The notes beneath the pieces are model-generated. The model was not told the origin of the DNA, did not search any database, and worked only from the letters and a program-made list of their open reading frames with translations. The position numbers and the translations under genes were made by a program. Source: Neptunomonas japonica DSM 18939 (GTDB lineage: Bacteria > Pseudomonadota > Gammaproteobacteria > Pseudomonadales > Balneatricaceae). From it: a DNA stretch of 64,000 nucleotides. Shown in pieces: positions 20,640 through 29,501 of the stretch (within the stretch, counting starts at the first letter, position 1; each line of letters opens with the position of its first letter). The stretch spans positions 310,001 to 374,000 of the forward strand of contig NZ_AUGR01000001.1 in assembly GCF_000422765.1 (NCBI RefSeq), written 5' to 3'.

Positions 20640-21473
20640 TTATTTGCGTATTACCTGTAACAGTCGGATGCGACGGTTGTCTGAAGACAATACCTTGAAG
20701 GTGAAGTCTTGTATCGAGACTTCTTCGTCTTTACGCGGTAGGTGGCCAAAGCGATGTGTAACAATGCCGCCAATGGTATCGAACTCATCATCAGGAAAGC
20801 TGGTGTTGAAATACTCGTTGAAGTCTTCAATTTCAGTCAAAGCCTTAACAATATAAGCGTTGTCGTCAAATAAGCGGATATTGCCTTCATCCTCGTCGAC
20901 ATCGTGCTCATCTTCGATTTCACCGACGATCTGTTCTAGGACATCTTCGATAGTTACAAGGCCTGCTATGCCGCCATATTCATCAATCACAATAGCCATA
21001 TGATTGCGATTAGCGCGAAACTCTTTCAGTAGAATGTTGAGTCGCTTGCTTTCTGGAATGAAGGTAGCTTTGCGTAGTTTGTTGTAAATGTCGAACTCTT
21101 CTTGGCCATCATCAATAATTAAAGGTAAAAGATCTTTTGCTAATAAGACGCCGATGACTTCATCAGGAGACTCTCCGATAACAGGAAAGCGAGAGTGGGC
21201 ACTGGAAATGATAAGGGGAAGAAATTCTTTAGGTGTTAGTTCTGCGTCTACCACAACCATTTGGGAGCGTGGGATCATAACATCTCGAACTTGCATCTCG
21301 GCAACTTGAATAGCGCCTTCAATGATGCTGAGGGCCTCTTGGTCCAGTACACTTTCTTCTGCTGCATCACGTAAAATGGTTAATACTTCATCACGTGTTT
21401 TGGGCTCATCAGAAAATGCCTGGGCAAAACGCCCGAACCAACTTCGTGGTTGTCCCGATCGATCTTCACTCAT
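20640..21473 (-). CDS. corC: CorC/HlyC-family CBS-domain protein
   Basis: A 277-residue cytosolic protein with paired CBS domains (VRDVMIPRSQMVVVDAE and HMAIVIDEYGGIAGLVTIEDVLEQIVGEI) and a C-terminal CorC_HlyC domain (FPDDEFDTIGGIVTHRFGHLPRKDEEV). In E. coli CorC (YbeX) is linked to magnesium/cobalt efflux and also to ribosome-related phenotypes. Context between lnt and ybeY is the conserved one. Confidence 0.92.
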   Translation of the reverse strand: MSEDRSGQPRSWFGRFAQAFSDEPKTRDEVLTILRDAAEESVLDQEALSIIEGAIQVAEMQVRDVMIPRSQMVVVDAELTPKEFLPLIISSAHSRFPVIGESPDEVIGVLLAKDLLPLIIDDGQEEFDIYNKLRKATFIPESKRLNILLKEFRANRNHMAIVIDEYGGIAGLVTIEDVLEQIVGEIEDEHDVDEDEGNIRLFDDNAYIVKALTEIEDFNEYFNTSFPDDEFDTIGGIVTHRFGHLPRKDEEVSIQDFTFKVLSSDNRRIRLLQVIRK

Positions 21474-21483
21474 AACTAATTTC

Positions 21484-21948
21484 TCACACTCCTTGCTGAT
21501 AAGGGTCAGGTATATTGATGGATGCTAGTAGTGCTATTTCCAGAGTTTCCATCTGTTCAGCATCACTGTCATTTATATGGTCGAAACCAATAAGATGCAA
21601 GGTTCCATGTATTACCATATGTGCCCAATGGTTGCGCACCGGTTTATTTTGTTCTTGTGCTTCTTTTGTAACGATATCGGCACAAATGGCAAGATCGCCC
21701 AGTAAATCCATAGGAATGCCTTCAGGCCCATCGAAAGGGAAAGAAAGCACATTAGTGGGGGCATCTTTACCGCGATAGTCGTTGTTCAACTGTTGGCTTT
21801 CTGTCGGCTCCACTAAACGGATGCAGATCTCGCCGCGTGATTTTCTGCCGGTAAGGGCTAAAGTGACCCAGTGTTGAAAATCTTCATCAGAAGGTAGTTC
21901 TAGATTGGTGTTGTCGACTTCTCTTTGGATATCCACATCGTAGTTCAT
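21484..21948 (-). CDS. ybeY: rRNA maturation endoribonuclease YbeY
   Basis: Zinc-dependent endoribonuclease for 16S rRNA 3'-end maturation and ribosome quality control. The 154-residue protein has the metal motif HGTLHLIGFDH (HxxxHxxxxxH) and the upstream DYRGKDAPTNVLSFPF segment. The start codon overlaps the ybeZ stop by four bases, indicating translational coupling. Confidence 0.96.
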   Translation of the reverse strand: MNYDVDIQREVDNTNLELPSDEDFQHWVTLALTGRKSRGEICIRLVEPTESQQLNNDYRGKDAPTNVLSFPFDGPEGIPMDLLGDLAICADIVTKEAQEQNKPVRNHWAHMVIHGTLHLIGFDHINDSDAEQMETLEIALLASINIPDPYQQGV

Positions 21949-22964
21949 GATGTGCTGCCTTTGCTCTGTTCTTGTTCTAGGTCAAAGCGCTCATAAGCTT
22001 CAACAATGTGCTGAACCAATGGGTGACGCACTACATCTTTAGATGAAAAGTGAGTGAATCCAATGTCTTTAACACCGCCCAATACATGGATTGCATGTTT
22101 GAGGCCTGAAGGCGTGCCTTTAGGTAGATCGACCTGAGTAATGTCGCCGGTGATAACCGCTGTTGTGCCAAAGCCGATGCGAGTGAGGAACATTTTCATT
22201 TGTTCGCGTGTGGTATTTTGGCTTTCATCCAAAATAACAAAGGCGCCATTGAGTGTGCGGCCGCGCATGTAGGCTAGGGGGGCAACTTCTATGATGTTGC
22301 GCTCAAGAAGCTTGTCGACTTTTTCAAAGCCAAGCATCTCATACAAGGCGTCGTAAAGAGGGCGCAGGTAAGGGTCAACCTTTTGTGATAAGTCGCCAGG
22401 TAAAAAGCCGAGCTTCTCGCCAGCTTCAACAGCAGGGCGCACAAGTAGAATACGCTCTATCTCTTCTTGCTCTAATGCTTGCACCGCGCAGGCAACTGCT
22501 AAGTAAGTTTTTCCGGTTCCCGCAGGCCCAATACCAAAATTGATATCGTGCTGCAAAATAGAACGTAGATAGTTTTGCTGGTTAGGGCCGCGTGGCCTGA
22601 TGAGAGCTTTACGCGTGCGAATGCTGATATCGCCCTTTAGCTGCTTGTTACCATTGCTAACGCGTTGCTCCACGCCTGACTGTTGTAGTAGCAAGTGGAT
22701 CAACTCAGGCGTGATATCAGTCCCATCGATTGAGTCTTGATAAAGTTGCTTAATCATTTCACCAGCGAGTTGCGCTTGCTGGCTTTTTCCCGAAACTTGG
22801 AAATCATTACTACGGTTATGAATCGTGACATTTAGGCGCGATTCCAATAGCTTCAGATGTTCATTAAGTTTGCCGCATAGATTGGCAAGGGCATCTGCAT
22901 GAAAAGGCGTTAGTAAAAATTTAACGTCTTTAGTTGTTTGTGTTGTCATACTGGCGTTTTTCAA
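21945..22964 (-). CDS. ybeZ: PhoH-family ATPase YbeZ
   Basis: PhoH-like ATPase that works with YbeY. Walker A is GPAGTGKT near residue 146, Walker B-like FVILDESQNTT near residue 240, and a small KH-like N-terminal region precedes them. Length (339) is standard. It overlaps ybeY by four bases and follows miaB by 12 bp, so the genes are probably one transcript. The ATG at 22964 fits but an internal ATG at residue 6 (MTTQTT) is also possible. Confidence 0.94.
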   Translation of the reverse strand: MKNASMTTQTTKDVKFLLTPFHADALANLCGKLNEHLKLLESRLNVTIHNRSNDFQVSGKSQQAQLAGEMIKQLYQDSIDGTDITPELIHLLLQQSGVEQRVSNGNKQLKGDISIRTRKALIRPRGPNQQNYLRSILQHDINFGIGPAGTGKTYLAVACAVQALEQEEIERILLVRPAVEAGEKLGFLPGDLSQKVDPYLRPLYDALYEMLGFEKVDKLLERNIIEVAPLAYMRGRTLNGAFVILDESQNTTREQMKMFLTRIGFGTTAVITGDITQVDLPKGTPSGLKHAIHVLGGVKDIGFTHFSSKDVVRHPLVQHIVEAYERFDLEQEQSKGSTS

Positions 22965-22976
22965 TCCGCAATGGGT

Positions 22977-24317
22977 TTAGTCGAGCTCAGAGCTAACAAG
23001 CTCACCAAGCAAGGAGTTCTGATAAGCATCAAGGATGCGCACATCCGCAAAATGCCCTATCAGATTTGGATTATCGCACTTAAAATTAACAACACGGTTG
23101 TTTTCGGTGCGTCCTGATAAAAGCCCAGGGTCTTTTCTGGAGTAACGGTTAACCAGAATGCGTTGCGTCGAACCGATCATTCGACGGCTAATCTGCATTG
23201 TTTGCTGGATAATACGTGTTTGCAAAATCTGCAAATGCTCTTTTTTGGTTTCTTCAGACACGGTATCAGGCAAATCAGATGCAGGTGTTCCTGGGCGTCT
23301 GCTGTAGACGAAGCTAAATGAGTTATCAAACCCGATTTCTTGGATGAGGTTCATGGTTGCTTCAAAGTCTGCTTCGGTCTCACCCGGAAAGCCGATGATG
23401 AAATCAGAGGACATGGTTAGCTCTGGACGTATTTTCATCAGTCGGCGGATTTTTGATTTGTATTCTAATACGGTATGTCCACGCTTCATTGCCATCAGAA
23501 TGCGGTCAGAACCAGACTGTACAGGTAAGTGAAGATGGTTAACCAGCTCCGGTACGTCAGCAAAAACTTGAATTAAATTGTCTGTAAACTCGACGGGGTG
23601 TGAAGTAGTAAAACGGATACGATCTATCCCATCAACTGCCGCAACATTACGAATCAACTCAGCTAAATCTGCTGTGTCGCCATCATGTGTATCACCACGG
23701 TAGGCATTTACGTTCTGGCCTAATAGATTTACTTCTCTGACGCCTTGTTCGGCTAACTCAACGCACTCGGTGATAACGTCATCTATTGGGCGGCTAACTT
23801 CTTCTCCACGTGTATAGGGAACAACGCAGAATGAACAGTATTTGCTACAGCCTTCCATTACAGAGACAAATGCTTCAGCGCCTTCGGCTTTGGGAGCGGG
23901 TAAAACGTCGAATTTTTCAATCTCAGGGAAGCTGATATCAACGATACCTTTTTTTCCCTGGTTGGTTAGGTCGATCATTTCTGGCAGGCGGTGTAGTGTT
24001 TGCGGGCCGAAAATCATATCAACATAAGGCGCGCGTTTAAGGATGTTGTCACCTTCTTGGCTAGCTACGCAGCCGCCTACGCCAATAATTAGATCTGGGC
24101 GCTTGTCCTTTAATTTACGCCAGCGTCCCAGCTGATGAAAAACCTTTTCTTGCGCTTTTTCCCTAATAGAACAAGTATTTAATAACAGGACATCGGCATC
24201 ATCCAGGCTATCGGTTAACTCCAACTTATGACTTTCACCAAGTAGGTCTGACATACGGGCAGAATCATACTCGTTCATTTGACAGCCATGAGTTTTAATA
24301 AATAGCTTTTTCGCCAT
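22977..24317 (-). CDS. miaB: tRNA-2-methylthio-N6-isopentenyladenosine synthase
   Basis: Radical-SAM methylthiotransferase acting on i6A37 of tRNA. The UPF0004 domain holds the first three cluster cysteines ([29 protein letters not shown]); the radical-SAM triad CSKYCSFC is near residue 156; a TRAM domain closes the protein. The ATG at 24317 ([12 protein letters not shown], 446 residues) follows AAGGTGC and is chosen over the upstream in-frame codon. First gene of the miaB-ybeZ-ybeY-corC-lnt run. Confidence 0.96.
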   Translation of the reverse strand: MAKKLFIKTHGCQMNEYDSARMSDLLGESHKLELTDSLDDADVLLLNTCSIREKAQEKVFHQLGRWRKLKDKRPDLIIGVGGCVASQEGDNILKRAPYVDMIFGPQTLHRLPEMIDLTNQGKKGIVDISFPEIEKFDVLPAPKAEGAEAFVSVMEGCSKYCSFCVVPYTRGEEVSRPIDDVITECVELAEQGVREVNLLGQNVNAYRGDTHDGDTADLAELIRNVAAVDGIDRIRFTTSHPVEFTDNLIQVFADVPELVNHLHLPVQSGSDRILMAMKRGHTVLEYKSKIRRLMKIRPELTMSSDFIIGFPGETEADFEATMNLIQEIGFDNSFSFVYSRRPGTPASDLPDTVSEETKKEHLQILQTRIIQQTMQISRRMIGSTQRILVNRYSRKDPGLLSGRTENNRVVNFKCDNPNLIGHFADVRILDAYQNSLLGELVSSELD

Positions 24318-24515
24318 TACGCACCTTGTTCTATCGTTTGCAAAAAGACCGATCATTGTACTGGATAGAGGGGCGTTTTGATAGGTATTGCGGTGTGCGT
24401 TAAAATCGATTTTATCGTAAGGGGAATTCAGGCAAGGGCGCCTGATTTTAAGAGTGTTGGTGAGTGATAAGAGAAGCGTTAGTGTGATGTGTGCTTAGGT
24501 GTGGGGGCTTGAGGC

Positions 24516-24562
24516 CAGGGTGCTTTCTTACGTGCGTTAAGTATTTATAAGAAAGAACCCTG
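24516..24562. repeat. large inverted repeat between lipoprotein gene and miaB
   Basis: CAGGGT/ACCCTG and CTTTCTTA/TAAGAAAG form a two-part stem (6+8 bp with one 1x1 mismatch) around a 17-base loop. It begins 12 bp after the stop of the lipoprotein gene on the minus strand, so it may end that transcript, but there is no T run. Confidence 0.5.
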
Positions 24563-24573
24563 AATGAGCTTGT

Positions 24574-25059
24574 TTATTGAACACATGCTCCGCTAGTGAG
24601 TTTCGTTAGCCTATCACCTTGCGCAATTTCAACACTGCCATCACTAAATATAATTTCTACATGATCAACATCGATACAATCGATTTTTGCTCGACTCCAC
24701 GTGTTTTTCCATGAGTTACCTTTACTGTATTCGCCGGGGTGAACGGGGCCGGAAACGCGTAAGTAGGCACTATGATCTCGGCTTTTTCGAGCGCGTACAA
24801 TATTGCCATCTTTGTCATAAGCGGTGGCACGAAAAAGTATGTATTGGTAAGTGCCGGATGAAGAATTGGTGAAGTGGATATTGGCACCTATTGAGCCGCG
24901 TTTTTTCTTTTGGACAGGTTCGGCAAGCTCAAGTGTGATCAAGGGTTCTGGTACGTAAATTGGAACAGGTTCTGGTACCTTAACTATCTCTTTCTCAGTG
25001 CTACAAGCGACCAGTAAGGCGAGCGTAATAAGAATAAATGATCGTTTGATGAGCTGCAT
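24574..25059 (-). CDS. hypothetical lipoprotein
   Basis: I do not recognise the family. The 161-residue product has a lipoprotein signal with lipobox LLVAC, then a proline-rich tether (KVPEPVPIYVPEP) and a beta-rich domain with two cysteines near the C-terminus that could form a disulfide (IDCIDVDH and SGACVQ). A proline-rich linker after a lipidated Cys is typical of proteins that reach away from the membrane. It is a single gene with its own downstream inverted repeat. Confidence 0.65.
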   Translation of the reverse strand: MQLIKRSFILITLALLVACSTEKEIVKVPEPVPIYVPEPLITLELAEPVQKKKRGSIGANIHFTNSSSGTYQYILFRATAYDKDGNIVRARKSRDHSAYLRVSGPVHPGEYSKGNSWKNTWSRAKIDCIDVDHVEIIFSDGSVEIAQGDRLTKLTSGACVQ

Positions 25060-25186
25060 TGATAAGTCCTGTGACGATAGCTAATGGCAATATTAGAGCA
25101 GTAGACACTCATTGTTCAGGTGTGGTTCCCTTTATACACGAGTTAGCTTAAGGGTAGCTGATTAAATTTTTTTGACTACCCATAGT

Positions 25187-26197
25187 TCAGCTCAAAGAAA
25201 GCAATGTTTTTGACGGGCGACCGGGTATCTCTCGTGCAAGCTTAGGGACAAGATAACCAGGAAGCTCAGTTTGTAGCTCTTTCATTAAAGCAATGGCATC
25301 GTTATCGCTAATGTCAAAGTGTGCGGCTCCGTGTACAGGGTCGAGAACAAAAAGGTAATAAGGAAGAACTCCGCACGTAAAGAGTGTTTCACTGAGGTTC
25401 TTCAAGCAATCAACCGAATCATTAATGCCTTTTAAAAGCACAGACTGATTTAGCACGGTCACCTGGGCTGCTTGTAATTTAGCAATGCTGCCGGTTACCT
25501 GAGCGTCTACCTCATTGGCATGATTAATATGCAAAACACAGACAGTATTAAGGCGAGAAGATGCTAATGTTTGGCAGAGAGTGTCGGTAACACGTTGAGG
25601 AATGACCACGGGGAGGCGGCTATGGATTCTGAGCCGTTTTATATGCGTGATAGCCTCCAGATCATGAATCATGCTGCTTAAACGTTTATCCGGAGTGGCT
25701 AACGGGTCGCCACCTGAGAAGATAACTTCAGTAATGTTTCGGTTATTCTGCAAGTATTGCAATACTTGTTGCCATTGCTGGCTACCTAGTTGGTTTTCTT
25801 GGTAAGGAAAGTGTCGTCTAAAGCAATACCGACAATTAATGGCGCAGGCTCCGCTAAGAATAAGAAGTACTCGGCCTTTATACTTGTGGATTAGCCCAGG
25901 GGCTGGGTTGGTATCGAGTTCTTCCAATGGGTCATTTGAGTAGCCAGGGTAGCGTTCCATTTCTGCTGATTGAGGTAGCACTTGTAGTAGAAGTGGATCG
26001 TTAGGGTTGCCTTTTTCGATACGATTTAAGTAAGGCTTTGGAACTCTAATAGCAAAGTCTTTGGCTGCGTGAGAGCAAGCGGGCAGTGATTCTGAGTCTA
26101 ATTCAACTTTATCTAAAAGTTCATCAAGGTTACAAATAGACTGTCGTAGCAGGGTTTGCCAGTCGGTTTCGATGAAAATAGGTGTAATATGGTTCAT
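25187..26197 (-). CDS. epmB: EF-P beta-lysylation protein, lysine 2,3-aminomutase EpmB
   Basis: Radical-SAM, PLP-dependent enzyme that converts alpha-lysine to (R)-beta-lysine for EF-P modification. The cluster motif CAINCRYCFRRHFPY is near residue 119 and the PLP/substrate segment around VFSGGDPLATPDKRL follows. Length 336 is normal for EpmB and shorter than catabolic KamA. It is divergent from efp with 143 bp between, the classical arrangement. Confidence 0.95.
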   Translation of the reverse strand: MNHITPIFIETDWQTLLRQSICNLDELLDKVELDSESLPACSHAAKDFAIRVPKPYLNRIEKGNPNDPLLLQVLPQSAEMERYPGYSNDPLEELDTNPAPGLIHKYKGRVLLILSGACAINCRYCFRRHFPYQENQLGSQQWQQVLQYLQNNRNITEVIFSGGDPLATPDKRLSSMIHDLEAITHIKRLRIHSRLPVVIPQRVTDTLCQTLASSRLNTVCVLHINHANEVDAQVTGSIAKLQAAQVTVLNQSVLLKGINDSVDCLKNLSETLFTCGVLPYYLFVLDPVHGAAHFDISDNDAIALMKELQTELPGYLVPKLAREIPGRPSKTLLSLS

Positions 26198-26340
26198 GAT
26201 GACTGGAGCCTGAGATAATTCAATTTTGATCGCATTCTCCTTTCAAGTAGAATAGGTGTCAATTTTGGTGTGAAAACCTTTTTTAGCTCGACTATTTTTT
26301 AGTGAAATTATTTTAGCTTAATTATTAATTAGAGAAAATT

Positions 26341-26901
26341 ATGGGATATTCCGCGAACCAGTTAAAAAACGGCCTGAAAGTTATGCTTGAAGGTGATCCA
26401 TGTGCGATGCAGGATGTAGAGTTTGTAAAACCGGGTAAAGGCCAAGCGTTTACTCGTGTAAAAATGCGTAATTTGTTAACCGGTCGTGTTTGGGAACGTA
26501 CTTTTAAATCTAACGAAAGCGTTGAAGGCGCAGACGTTATGGACCGCGATATGGAATATCTCTATAACGACGGTGAGTTGTATCATTTCATGGTGCCGGT
26601 TACTTTTGAGCAATACGCTGCTGATGAAACAGCGGTAGGTGATGCTGCTAAATGGCTCAAAGAAAATGACACCTGCATGGTCACACTCTGGAACGATAAC
26701 CCAATCGCGATTACAACAGCTAATTTTGTTGAACTCGAAGTTGTTGAAACTGATCCAGGTTTAAAAGGTGACACTGCTCAGGGAGGCTCTAAGCCAGCTA
26801 AATTGAGTACGGGTGCATCCGTTCGTGTTCCATTGTTTATTGAGCAGGGCGATATTTTAAAAATTGATACACGTACTGGCGATTACGTTAGCCGTGCGTA
26901 G
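26341..26901 (+). CDS. efp: translation elongation factor P
   Basis: EF-P relieves ribosome stalling at polyproline. Three beta-barrel domains in 186 residues. The modifiable lysine is K33 in [10 protein letters not shown] (K34 in E. coli numbering), the beta-lysylation site; the presence of epmA and epmB alongside supports that modification over rhamnosylation or 5-aminopentanolylation. A strong hairpin terminator follows. Confidence 0.97.
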   Translation: MGYSANQLKNGLKVMLEGDPCAMQDVEFVKPGKGQAFTRVKMRNLLTGRVWERTFKSNESVEGADVMDRDMEYLYNDGELYHFMVPVTFEQYAADETAVGDAAKWLKENDTCMVTLWNDNPIAITTANFVELEVVETDPGLKGDTAQGGSKPAKLSTGASVRVPLFIEQGDILKIDTRTGDYVSRA

Positions 26902-26916
26902 TTTTGAAATGCAGTT

Positions 26917-26943
26917 AAAACGGCAGCTTCGGCTGCCGTTTTT
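26917..26943 (+). terminator. intrinsic terminator after efp
   Basis: AAAACGGCAGC at 26917-26927 and GCTGCCGTTTT at 26932-26942 form a perfect 11-bp stem closed by a TTCG tetraloop and followed by a T run. It separates efp from epmA, so epmA needs read-through or its own promoter. Confidence 0.93.
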
Positions 26944-26980
26944 GTTTCTGATGTTTTTGCTAGTCAATGGTGTGATGTAA

Positions 26981-27946
26981 ATGTCTGACTGGAAGCCGAC
27001 GGCGTGTATTGAAAACCTACACAAAAGAGCCGCTGTATTAGCGTTGATTCGCCAGTATTTTGCTGAGCGACAGGTAATTGAAGTTGATGCAGCCGTTTTG
27101 TCTCAGTGCGCGGTAAGCGATCCTTTTATTGACTCGTTGGAAGTGAGCTTTCGCAGTTATCCTGAAGCAAAGGCAGAAATCTGCTATCTGCAAACGTCAC
27201 CCGAATATGCCATGAAGCGCCTTTTGGCGGCGGGCAGCGGTTCAATTTATCAAATGGGTAAAGTGTTCCGAAATGGTGAAGAGGGACGCTTTCATAATCC
27301 TGAGTTCACTATGTTGGAATGGTATCGTCTAGGACTTGATGATAATGAGTTAATGGATGATGTTGAGCGCTTAGTGCGTTTGGTGTTGGGTGTTGGGCCT
27401 ATTCGACGCTGTACATACAATTCTATTTTTTTAGAAAAGCTGGGTATTGACCTGCTAAAGACGAGTACTGCAGAACTAGCAGCCGTGATGCGTCAGCACG
27501 TAGAAGTGGATATGGGCTTGGAAGACCGTGATGCGTGGTTGAATTTATTGATGTCACACGTGGTTGAGCCTTTGTTAAAAGATGAGCCCGTTTTTGTTAC
27601 GGATTACCCTTCGAGCCAATCAGCATTGGCGCGAATTAAAGAAAATTCAACAGGTGAATTAGTGGCTGCCCGCTTTGAGTTATTTGTTGGGGGTATGGAG
27701 CTGGCAAATGGTTACCACGAGCTCACTGACCCTAAAGAGCAGCAACGTCGATTAGATGCTGATCAGCTGACAAGGCAATCATTAGCGTTGCCTCAACGGC
27801 CATTGGAGCAGCGTTTGGTCGCAGCACTTGATTATGGTTTGCCTGATTGTGCTGGCGTTGCGCTAGGTGTGGATAGGCTGGTTATGCTCGCCTTACAGGT
27901 CTCACATATTAAAGAGGTTATACCTTTTGCATTCAGAAATGCTTGA
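26981..27946 (+). CDS. epmA: EF-P--(R)-beta-lysine ligase EpmA
   Basis: A truncated class II lysyl-tRNA-synthetase paralogue (PoxA/GenX/YjeA) that attaches beta-lysine to EF-P. The 321-residue protein has motif 2 (GKVFRNGEEGRFHNPEFTMLEWY) and motif 3 (GVALGVDRLVML) but no anticodon-binding domain, as expected. With epmB and efp it completes the whole beta-lysylation set in 2.8 kb. Confidence 0.96.
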   Translation: MSDWKPTACIENLHKRAAVLALIRQYFAERQVIEVDAAVLSQCAVSDPFIDSLEVSFRSYPEAKAEICYLQTSPEYAMKRLLAAGSGSIYQMGKVFRNGEEGRFHNPEFTMLEWYRLGLDDNELMDDVERLVRLVLGVGPIRRCTYNSIFLEKLGIDLLKTSTAELAAVMRQHVEVDMGLEDRDAWLNLLMSHVVEPLLKDEPVFVTDYPSSQSALARIKENSTGELVAARFELFVGGMELANGYHELTDPKEQQRRLDADQLTRQSLALPQRPLEQRLVAALDYGLPDCAGVALGVDRLVMLALQVSHIKEVIPFAFRNA

Positions 27947-27962
27947 TAGAAATATTTAGAAT

Positions 27963-27992
27963 CCGCTTTAAGCCTGTTGAGGTTTAAAGCGG
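27963..27992. terminator. hairpin between convergent epmA and patB-like genes
   Basis: CCGCTTTAAGCCT at 27963-27975 pairs with AGGTTTAAAGCGG at 27980-27992 (13 bp with one G-T wobble, loop GTTG). It lies between convergent stops and could serve both strands, but neither side has a long T run. Confidence 0.6.
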
Positions 27993-27999
27993 GTCTCTG

Positions 28000-29154
28000 C
28001 TATGCCGGTAGGTGGTTAAGTAATGCGTTTTTTATGCGTTTAACGGCTTCTTCTAATAAAGGCTTTGGGCAACCAAAATTAAGTCGCATATAGTTAGCAT
28101 CACCAAAATCGCGCCCTGGTGACATGCCGATTCCAGCTTCTTCAAAAAAGCGTGCAGGGTTTTCTAGTTTTGCTGCTGATATATCTATCCACGCTAAGTA
28201 TGTGGCTTCAATGGGGTTCAGTTTTAAGCCGGGGATTTGGTTTATCTCTCGTATTAGATAATCCCTATTTTCTCTCAAATAACGTAGCTGCTTTTGATTC
28301 CAGTCATCACCGGCTTGATAGGCGCCAATAGCGGCGGTATAACCGAGTAGGTTAACGTCAGGCACAATACCTTTTCTTACATTGATAAATTTTTTACGCA
28401 GCTGCTCATCAGGAATAATAGCAAACGAGCAACCCAAGCCGGCAATGTTGTAAGTTTTGCTTGGTGCCATGAGGGTAATGGTGCGTGAGGCACTGTCTGA
28501 ATTCAGCGAAGCCAGAGGGGTGTGCTGTAAACCGGGTTCAAGAATTAGGTCGCAATGGATCTCGTCAGAACAAATGGTGAGCTGGTGTTTTTTTGCGATT
28601 GCAGTTAGCTGTAGTAACTCCTCTTCTCTGTATACGCTACCACCTGGGTTGTGAGGGTTGCAGAAAAGAATCATATGCGTGTCGGGTGTAATAGACTTTT
28701 CTAGTGCGGCGAAATCAAGAATAAAACGCTCGCCTTCCTGTGTCATGGGTACCTGAATGACTTTGCGTTTTGATAGATGCGGTGCTGAAACAAACGGTGG
28801 GTAGATCGGCTGAGGGGAAATAATATGGTCACCAGTATCACCAACCGCTCTGCATGCTAAATTTAACCCACAGACAAGGCCGGGTAACCATACTAACCAG
28901 TCTGTTTTGATCTTCCATTGGTAAAGCGATTGCATTCTATCAATGACCAGCTGATTGAGTTCTGCTGGTGTATTGGTATAACCAAATACACCATGCTCAA
29001 CGCGTTTTTGCAGCGCTTGGATGACGCTAGGTGGGGCCATGAAGTCAGTGTCAGCAACCCACATAGGAAGAATTTCAGTATCTCGGTATCGCTCCCATTT
29101 TTGGCTGGCAGTGTCGCTACGATCAATAAAAGTATCAAAATTTATCGGCGTCAT
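28000..29154 (-). CDS. MalY/PatB-family PLP-dependent C-S lyase
   Basis: Fold-type I PLP enzyme of the MalY/PatB family; members are cystathionine beta-lyases or related C-S lyases. Family features: LPMWVADTDFMAPPSVIQAL near the N-terminus, FCNPHNPGGSVY, SDEIHCDLIL and the PLP lysine in APSKTYNIAGLGCSF. Length 384 is usual. The substrate cannot be fixed by eye. It stands alone on the minus strand, divergent from the leuA region. Confidence 0.85.
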   Translation of the reverse strand: MTPINFDTFIDRSDTASQKWERYRDTEILPMWVADTDFMAPPSVIQALQKRVEHGVFGYTNTPAELNQLVIDRMQSLYQWKIKTDWLVWLPGLVCGLNLACRAVGDTGDHIISPQPIYPPFVSAPHLSKRKVIQVPMTQEGERFILDFAALEKSITPDTHMILFCNPHNPGGSVYREEELLQLTAIAKKHQLTICSDEIHCDLILEPGLQHTPLASLNSDSASRTITLMAPSKTYNIAGLGCSFAIIPDEQLRKKFINVRKGIVPDVNLLGYTAAIGAYQAGDDWNQKQLRYLRENRDYLIREINQIPGLKLNPIEATYLAWIDISAAKLENPARFFEEAGIGMSPGRDFGDANYMRLNFGCPKPLLEEAVKRIKNALLNHLPA

Positions 29155-29501
29155 CAGGTTCTCCTACTTTATTCTGCGTTTGCTTAATAAATGAGAGTGA
29201 TTTCTCATGGTAATTATAGCGGCTCAGAGGTTACAAATAGCTAGCTTCAGGTTATAGTTATCAGTAATTCAAATCAATTCGGTTAACAAGTGAATATGCA
29301 ATTCGTGAGTGCCTATGTGAACTACATAGCACGTGTTGATACGACGCCCACTGCGTGTGGTGAATTAACTCGATTACAGCCTCTACGTCCACTGCTTTAG
29401 GGCAGTTATGTCGCGTTCTCGTCCTTGTTAAATTTCGTTTAAATAATTCGTTTAATTCAGTGCTTTTGTTATGCACTGAGTAACTGATTGGAGCCCCTCC
29501 G
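29155..29501. promoter_or_regulatory. leuA upstream leader region
   Basis: A 347-bp gap between the patB-like gene and leuA. It contains the leucine-rich leader ORF (29296-29400). Just after it, ACTGC and GCAGT flank the leader stop and can pair, and an upstream ACTGC near 29350 could compete for the same GCAGT. A 7-bp hairpin TCAGTGC/GCACTGA lies at 29457-29479, close before the leuA start. I could not identify a hairpin followed by a T run, so the mechanism downstream of the leader is open. Confidence 0.55.
29296..29400 (+). CDS. leuL: putative leucine leader peptide
   Basis: A 34-codon frame, ATG at 29296 to TAG at 29398-29400, ending LTRLQPLRPLL. Five of its last eleven codons are leucine (TTA, TTA, CTA, CTG, CTT), including the usually rare CTA, and the stop comes directly after two leucines. 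This is the layout of attenuation leader peptides, and it lies about 100 bp before leuA on the same strand. The ribosome-binding site is weak. Low leucyl-tRNA would stall ribosomes here; the expected effect is higher leuA expression. Confidence 0.6.
   Translation: MQFVSAYVNYIARVDTTPTACGELTRLQPLRPLL

Noticed and set aside
24428-24445. TCAGGC/GCCTGA hairpin followed by TTTT
   Set aside because: It has terminator shape on the plus strand, but no plus-strand gene ends there; likely chance.
29408-29431. Seven-codon frame MSRSRPC between the leader peptide and leuA
   Set aside because: Too short, no ribosome-binding site and no leucine codons; overlaps likely structured RNA.
29155-29501. T-box or metabolite riboswitch upstream of leuA
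   Set aside because: T-boxes are not expected in gammaproteobacteria and no conserved T-box sequence is present; the leader peptide explains the region better.
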